A DNA stretch of 64,000 nucleotides from DAOPZJ01 sp964587625. Lineage in GTDB: Bacteria; Bacillota; Clostridia; Oscillospirales; JAKOTC01. The number at the start of each line of letters is the position of its first letter. The stretch's first letter is position 1. Location of the stretch: positions 84,775 through 148,774 of the forward strand of contig CAZPLU010000001.1 of assembly GCA_964587625.1 (NCBI GenBank), written 5' to 3'. Shown one piece after another: positions 59,748 through 64,000 of this stretch. A program made the position numbers and the translations under genes. The notes beneath the pieces are model-generated. The model did no database searches and was not told the DNA's origin. It saw nothing but the letters and a program-made list of their open reading frames with translations.

Positions 59748-61367
59748 TTATTTTCCAACCATGATCAACGGCACATTCATCTCGCCGGAGGTGAAACCGG
59801 CGTGTGCGGCGGCAAAGTTGCGCGATTCTTCTTTCGGCGCAACGTCAAGGGAGAGTGTTCCGGTTGCAACCGCCAAATAATCGCCGAGAAAATCCGCTGT
59901 GCGCGGGTGGGGTTCGCCTTCGCCGAACAATTTTCCGGAGAGGATTTCTTCTTTTGTAAGAAGCACATAGTCCTTGCCGAACCGCTCCGCGAACGCGATT
60001 TCAAAATCCTGTTCCCTGCCCGCTTTGACACAAAAGGACAGCGCTCTCGCCTCAATCGAGGGTATGCGGGAAAGGCAGTCCGTGATTTCGGGATAATCGG
60101 GGAGATGGCGCCATTCGACGTCGACCAAGCCGTGGTCTGCGGTGATAACAACCAGCGTATCCGTGAGAAAGGCGCAGAGTTTTTCAACTTTTTCATTGAT
60201 TTCGACGATGTCGTTATGCACTGTTTCGTGCATTGTCCCCAAGTCGTGCATATCGTAATCCGGCTGGTGCCAGTAGGTGTGGATATAGTTGCGCTGCGGT
60301 TCGGCGCAGAGCGTCTTGACGGTCTCGCAGATCTCGTCGACGCTTTGGATTTTATACTTCGAAAACGGCGAGACGGACGAGGCCTTCACCGCTCCGCCCG
60401 TCGCGGCCTCGATCTTTGCATAAATGTTCTCATACGGGATATATCGCCTTGCGACGTTATAATCGGCGGCGGGCTTGCCGTCGGAGCCGGAGATCGTGTT
60501 CGGAAAGACGCTGATGTTTTGGCCGAGTTCCCTGAAATACAAGCTCCAGCCCAGCCACCCGTGCTCGATCGGCGACAGCCCGCTCTCAAAAGTCGTGATT
60601 GCGGCGACCGTCGTCGGCGGGAACACAGAGGAAATGGTCTGTTTCAGGTGGCGGCGCAAAAAGGCGTCCTCGGGCAGGTGTTTTTTTAAAATCGCTGTTC
60701 CCAACCCGTCGAACAGCATCACGACGACGTTTTTATAGTTCTTTTCGAGTAAAGCGTCCAGCGTTTTCAAGGTCTTATGCGGCGTGGGCACACCGTAATA
60801 TTTTTGCACCGAGGCGATCAGCGCCAGCAAGCCGTTGTCGTAGTCGACCGGAATCCTGCGGCCGTATTTTTCAAACAACTCGTCGATATAGGGGACGAAT
60901 TCCCGACCGATGAATTCGCCGCGCCGGATCATCTCTATAATTTGTTCGCTTGTCGCCCATTGTGCGCCGCAGGTCTCATCTTCTTGCAAGACGACCGATT
61001 CGATCGGACAATCGTATTCAAAAACCCAAATATCCGAGAAATCGGGGAAATTGTGAAATTGACGCATAAAGCTGCGGAAAAGCCGTCCGTTATCGGGGTT
61101 CAGCACAACGCCGAGTTCTTCTTGAACTTCGCGCAGCGCGGCCGTTTTGCTGTCCTCGCCCGACAGAGCCGAGCCGCCGGTGCATTCCCACATGCCGCCG
61201 AGCGGCTTGTTCGGCGCGCGCTTTGAGATCAGCCATTCGCCGTTTGAATTGCGGATCCAGACATGCACGACGATATGATATTCTTCCCGTGTCATGGGCT
61301 GCCCGCGCTCGATGGTTTTTCCGGTTTTGTTACGGTCTTTGTCGTAGATGTCCCAGAGTTCGGCCAT
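59748..61367 (-). CDS. NUDIX hydrolase fused to an alkaline phosphatase-superfamily phosphodiesterase
   Basis: The 539-residue protein joins two enzymes. Residues ~1-170 form a NUDIX domain with a complete NUDIX box, GSALSGEDSKTAALREVQEE (GX5EX7REUXEEXGU). Residues ~185-539 are a phosphodiesterase/nucleotide pyrophosphatase-like domain: VVMLFDGLGTAIL gives a metal Asp, SVFPPTTVAAITTFESGLSP the nucleophilic Thr, and HQPDYDMHDLG with TADHGLVDV the remaining metal ligands. Both active sites look intact. Together they could cleave a nucleoside diphosphate-linked compound in succession. ATG at 61367 follows AAGGAG by seven bases. No signal peptide, so cytoplasmic. Confidence 0.9.
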   Translation of the reverse strand: MAELWDIYDKDRNKTGKTIERGQPMTREEYHIVVHVWIRNSNGEWLISKRAPNKPLGGMWECTGGSALSGEDSKTAALREVQEELGVVLNPDNGRLFRSFMRQFHNFPDFSDIWVFEYDCPIESVVLQEDETCGAQWATSEQIIEMIRRGEFIGREFVPYIDELFEKYGRRIPVDYDNGLLALIASVQKYYGVPTPHKTLKTLDALLEKNYKNVVVMLFDGLGTAILKKHLPEDAFLRRHLKQTISSVFPPTTVAAITTFESGLSPIEHGWLGWSLYFRELGQNISVFPNTISGSDGKPAADYNVARRYIPYENIYAKIEAATGGAVKASSVSPFSKYKIQSVDEICETVKTLCAEPQRNYIHTYWHQPDYDMHDLGTMHETVHNDIVEINEKVEKLCAFLTDTLVVITADHGLVDVEWRHLPDYPEITDCLSRIPSIEARALSFCVKAGREQDFEIAFAERFGKDYVLLTKEEILSGKLFGEGEPHPRTADFLGDYLAVATGTLSLDVAPKEESRNFAAAHAGFTSGEMNVPLIMVGK

Positions 61368-61416
61368 GCTGCGCTCCTTGCTTGTTCGGTTGATTTTTGA
61401 TATCAAATAAAAACGG

Positions 61417-61438
61417 AGCGACGAGAGCGTCGCTTTTT
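61417..61438. terminator. Probable terminator hairpin downstream of the TSCPD operon
   Basis: AGCGACG (61417-61423) and CGTCGCT (61428-61434) form a 7-base stem. T-runs follow on both strands, immediately on the plus strand and after three bases on the minus strand. It lies between the minus-strand TSCPD and NUDIX genes. Confidence 0.5.
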
Positions 61439-61467
61439 ACCCGTTTGGAAATTGGAAAGATAGTACA

Positions 61468-61543
61468 GTCCTCGTAAACGAGGACCGGGAAATTGGTAGA
61501 ACGGGACGTGGGGTGAAACCCCGCGCCTTCCTCGCAAAGACGG
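61468..61543. repeat. Hairpin and partial dispersed repeat, copy 3
   Basis: GTCCTCGT (61468-61475) and ACGAGGAC (61478-61485) form a hairpin. Further on, 61503-61543 reads on the minus strand as CCGTCTTTGCGAGGAAGGCG with an inner GGGG-TTTCA-CCCC stem, the left arm of the TTGCGAGG family found upstream of both polymerase genes. Only one arm is present here. Confidence 0.6.
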
Positions 61544-61556
61544 TTGAATTCTGAAT

Positions 61557-61811
61557 TTATTTCCCCATCGCCTCTTTGATCGCGCGGGAGAGCTGATCGG
61601 GGCAAGACGTCGCTTTGCGACCGCATTGGATGCCCGAGAGTTTTTGGATCAACTCGTCGGCGGCCAGCCCGTCGCATAACCGAATAATGCCCTGAAGATT
61701 GCCGTCGCAGCCGCCGATAAAACGGATGTTGGTCACCTTATTGTCGGGCGTCAAATCAAATTCGATGTCTCGGCTGCAGGTGCCCTCGGTACGGTATGTA
61801 TGCTTGGTCAT
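61557..61811 (-). CDS. TSCPD-domain small protein (TIGR03905 type)
   Basis: The 84-residue protein matches the TIGR03905/TSCPD family: EGTCSRDIEFDLTPDNKV, FIGGCDGNLQGIIRLCDGL, and IQCGRKATSCPDQLSRAIKE contain the four conserved Cys, and TSCPD is literally present. Such domains also occur at the end of vitamin B12-dependent ribonucleotide reductases and may bind metal. Function alone is unknown. It overlaps the malic enzyme gene by four bases (ATGA). Confidence 0.9.
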   Translation of the reverse strand: MTKHTYRTEGTCSRDIEFDLTPDNKVTNIRFIGGCDGNLQGIIRLCDGLAADELIQKLSGIQCGRKATSCPDQLSRAIKEAMGK

Positions 61812-62989
61812 TGATTTGATATCTCCGTTCTTTTTGCTGCGCCGTCTTTTATCGCCGCCCGCGCGACCGCCTTCGCCACGGCCTCGCCGAGACCTTTGTC
61901 AAACGCGCCGGGGAGAATGCGCTCGCGGGTGATCTCGCCCGTGAAATCGGCGATCGCCTGCGCCGCCGCGCGCTTCATGCCGGGGGTGATATCTTTCGCG
62001 CGCACCGAGAGCGCACCTTTGAAGATGCCCGGGAACGCAAGCACGTTGTTGATTTGATTATAATAATCCGAACGGCCGGTTCCGACGACACAAGCCCCCG
62101 CCGCGAGCGCGTCTTCGGGCGATATTTCCGGCACCGGGTTCGCCATCGCGAACACGATCGGGGCTTTTGCCATCGATATGATGTCTTCTTTCGAGATGAT
62201 GTTTGCGACAGACAAACCGATAAACACGTCTGCGCCCGCAAGCGCTTCTTTGAGACCGCCCTTGACGCCGCGCGGATTGGTGCGGGCGGCGAGCGCCCTG
62301 CGGTGCTCGTCCTTCATGCGGCCGGCCTCGATGATGCCCTTGCTGTCGCAGATGATGCTGTCGGCGACGCCCAGCCCCTCGAAAAACTCCGCGACCGCGC
62401 AAGCGGCGGCTCCGGCGCCGCTGAATACGGCTTTTAATTCGTTTATTTTACGGCCCGTGAGCTTGCAGGCATTGATGAGCGCCGCGCCCGCGACCACGGC
62501 GGTGCCGTGCTGGTCATCGTGAAAAATCGGGATATCACAGCACGCGCGCAGCCGTCTTTCAATCTCAAAGCAGCGGGGCGCGGAGATGTCCTCCAAATTG
62601 ATGCCCCCGAAGTTATAAGAAATCAGTTTGACCGTACGCACGATTTCATCCGTATCTTTGCTGTCGATGCAGATGGGAAAAGCGTCTACGCCGCCGAACT
62701 CTTTGAACAGCGCGCATTTGCCCTCCATGACCGGCATTGCCGCTCTGGGACCGATGTCGCCGAGCCCGAGCACTGCCGTGCCGTCGGTGATGACCGCGAC
62801 CATGTTCCAACGGCGGGTCAGGTCGAAACCGCTCTCGGGGTCTTTTTCGATTTGTCTGCACGCGTCGGCGACGCCGGGTGTATAAGCGAGGGAAAGGGCC
62901 GGTCTGCCGTCGAGTTTTACCCGCGAGACGACTTCGATCTTCCCTTTCCACTCATAGTGTTTTTCAAGCGCCGTTTTGTGATCCGTCAT
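61808..62989 (-). CDS. Malic enzyme (NAD(P)-dependent, oxaloacetate-decarboxylating)
   Basis: The 393-residue enzyme converts malate to pyruvate and CO2 with NAD(P) reduction. Motifs are LAYTPGVADACRQIEKDP, the metal region IPIFHDDQHGTAVVAGAAL, the dinucleotide loop FSGAGAAACAVAEFFE, and MANPVPEISPEDA. It is the short bacterial form without a phosphotransacetylase domain. Malate could come from fumarase, whose beta subunit is encoded at 18554. It overlaps its neighbours by four bases on both sides, forming a tight PHP-malic enzyme-TSCPD operon. Confidence 0.95.
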   Translation of the reverse strand: MTDHKTALEKHYEWKGKIEVVSRVKLDGRPALSLAYTPGVADACRQIEKDPESGFDLTRRWNMVAVITDGTAVLGLGDIGPRAAMPVMEGKCALFKEFGGVDAFPICIDSKDTDEIVRTVKLISYNFGGINLEDISAPRCFEIERRLRACCDIPIFHDDQHGTAVVAGAALINACKLTGRKINELKAVFSGAGAAACAVAEFFEGLGVADSIICDSKGIIEAGRMKDEHRRALAARTNPRGVKGGLKEALAGADVFIGLSVANIISKEDIISMAKAPIVFAMANPVPEISPEDALAAGACVVGTGRSDYYNQINNVLAFPGIFKGALSVRAKDITPGMKRAAAQAIADFTGEITRERILPGAFDKGLGEAVAKAVARAAIKDGAAKRTEISNQ

Positions 62990-63834
62990 ATTGCCGCCGC
63001 CGCTTTCTGTTGTTTTTGTTTTCTGTTGAACAATGCTTTGACTTCGACTTCGGTCACGGTGTTGTTTCCGATGGGCCGAATCGGCGTCTCGTACATCCCG
63101 TGAAAATCCGAACCGCCGGTCATGACCAGATCATATTGTTCGCAGAGTTGCTTGATTTGGTCTTTGCATTCCGCGCTGTTGCGGTAGTGTTCCCATTCAA
63201 TGCCGTCCAGCCCCAACTCGGTCAATTTTTCGACGAGATACAGGTTGTCCGACTTTCCCGGATGTGCCAGCACCGCGAGACCGCCGGCGCTCTTGATCAG
63301 CTGCATCACTTCGGTGTAATCGCCGCAATCCATCGGGATGTCGCAGGATTTTCCCTTGCCGAAAAAGGCGTTATAGAGATCGCCGAAGATTTTGTCCGTA
63401 TAACCGCAGTCCATCAGCGTGTGCATGATGTGCGCGTCGAACACGGTGGTACAACCCTGGGTATGCAATTTGACCATCTGCGGATTGATCGGCATTTTTT
63501 CGCAGACGATTTTGATGCGCTTTTCAAACACCTCGTTGCGGGCGTCGGACATGCGTTTGAAATACCCCTCCAAACGGTCGGGATAATCGGGCAAATAACA
63601 GAGCAAATCCACGTTTTTTCCTGTTTCCCCATCGCGCGCGGTCAGTTCAACCCCCGGGATTACCTCGATCCCGAGCCGCTTTCCGACCACGACGGCGCGG
63701 GAAACTCCGCCCATGGTGTCACAGTCGGTGATTGAGAGATATTTAATTTTCAGTCGCGCCGCCACGATCAAAAGTTCCGCAATTCCCAAAGAACCGTCGG
63801 AAATTTTGGTGTGGCAATGTAAGTCCGCACGCAT
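62986..63834 (-). CDS. PHP-domain phosphoesterase
   Basis: The ~282-residue protein has the PHP metal-binding fold: RADLHCHTKISDGSLG (motif I), SITDCDTMGG (motif II, where Asp replaces the usual His of TDHD), VIPGVELTA, AVLAHPGKSDNLYL and TGGSDFHGMYE. The family includes 5'-3' RNA/DNA exonucleases of the YciV/RNase AM type and AMP phosphatases. ATG at 63834 is taken as the start because AAAGGA abuts the earlier ATG at 63846. It is the first gene of the operon. The right-hand 166 bases of the window hold no gene. Confidence 0.88.
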   Translation of the reverse strand: MRADLHCHTKISDGSLGIAELLIVAARLKIKYLSITDCDTMGGVSRAVVVGKRLGIEVIPGVELTARDGETGKNVDLLCYLPDYPDRLEGYFKRMSDARNEVFEKRIKIVCEKMPINPQMVKLHTQGCTTVFDAHIMHTLMDCGYTDKIFGDLYNAFFGKGKSCDIPMDCGDYTEVMQLIKSAGGLAVLAHPGKSDNLYLVEKLTELGLDGIEWEHYRNSAECKDQIKQLCEQYDLVMTGGSDFHGMYETPIRPIGNNTVTEVEVKALFNRKQKQQKAAAAI

Positions 63835-64000
63835 GATTTCGGTCATCCTTTCGCAGAGAGTTTGAAAGAAAAATTCAAACCCATACCGCTTGACAATAAA
63901 AGCACAGATATCACCAGTTTGAATTCATTCAGTGACAAATTAATTATTTGCCCATCCCTTTAGTACAGCAAGGCAAAGACCGTAAAAAGGGACAGTAACG

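Overview
The window reads as chromosomal DNA from an anaerobic, low-to-mid GC Firmicute, most likely a clostridium of the Oscillospiraceae/Ruminococcaceae type. The grounds are a Gram-positive dcw (division and cell wall) cluster with mraZ, a PASTA-domain transpeptidase and a MurE carrying the DNPR motif of meso-diaminopimelate enzymes; a YlmC/YmxH-type sporulation-associated protein at the left edge; typical Firmicute small families (DUF896, DUF1062, TSCPD); strong AGGAGG ribosome binding sites; and several textbook sigma-A promoters. No tRNA, rRNA, CRISPR array, integrase, transposase or phage gene was seen. The family-level placement is inference.

Layout. 1-155: start of ylmC. 430-5728: a drug-export locus. 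A heterodimeric ABC exporter on the minus strand is preceded by a 39-residue leader ORF and diverges, from back-to-back consensus promoters, from a MATE pump on the plus strand. 5958-10646 (plus): a TIM-barrel epimerase-like protein, a URO-D-like protein, an AT-rich acyltransferase, a 27-codon ORF and a lipoprotein. 11152-36921 (minus throughout): a secreted protein, GNAT, DUF896, a second URO-D-like protein, a TrkH/TrkA/TrkA potassium system, a BtuF-like lipoprotein, GmhA, a lone fumarase beta subunit and a PP2C phosphatase; then the dcw cluster read right to left as mraZ-rsmH-ftsL-pbp-murE-mraY-ftsW-murG-murA-ftsQ-ftsZ; then an LRR surface protein, NnrD and a membrane protein. 37035-39580 (plus): ispE, a 54-residue membrane peptide, an alpha/beta hydrolase and a thioesterase. 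39605-41014 (minus): a metallo-beta-lactamase lipoprotein. 41223-59622 (plus, with one exception): an XRE regulator, a glycosidase-like protein, a Y-family polymerase, a third URO-D-like protein, a methyltransferase with DUF1062, a second Y-family polymerase with an SRAP protein, a lipoprotein, and a complete peptide-type ABC importer with a small fifth membrane protein. 59748-63834 (minus): a NUDIX-phosphodiesterase fusion and a TSCPD/malic enzyme/PHP operon.

How the genes work together. The dcw cluster supplies lipid II synthesis and divisome parts, with MraZ sites just downstream of the mraZ promoter. MurF, MurD, MurC and FtsA are not in the cluster. The importer operon has the gene order of a Dpp/Opp system, but its OppC-type permease carries an extracytoplasmic insertion of roughly 300 residues. 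The polymerase-SRAP pair suggests a small DNA damage tolerance module. Intergenic spaces hold at least two dispersed palindromic repeat families, and copies lie directly upstream of both polymerase genes.

The items most worth a second look are the BmrB-like leader ORF, the NUDIX-phosphodiesterase fusion, the XRE gene with ATA where its start codon should be, the promoter/5-codon ORF/inverted-repeat element before the methyltransferase, and the enlarged importer with its accessory membrane protein.
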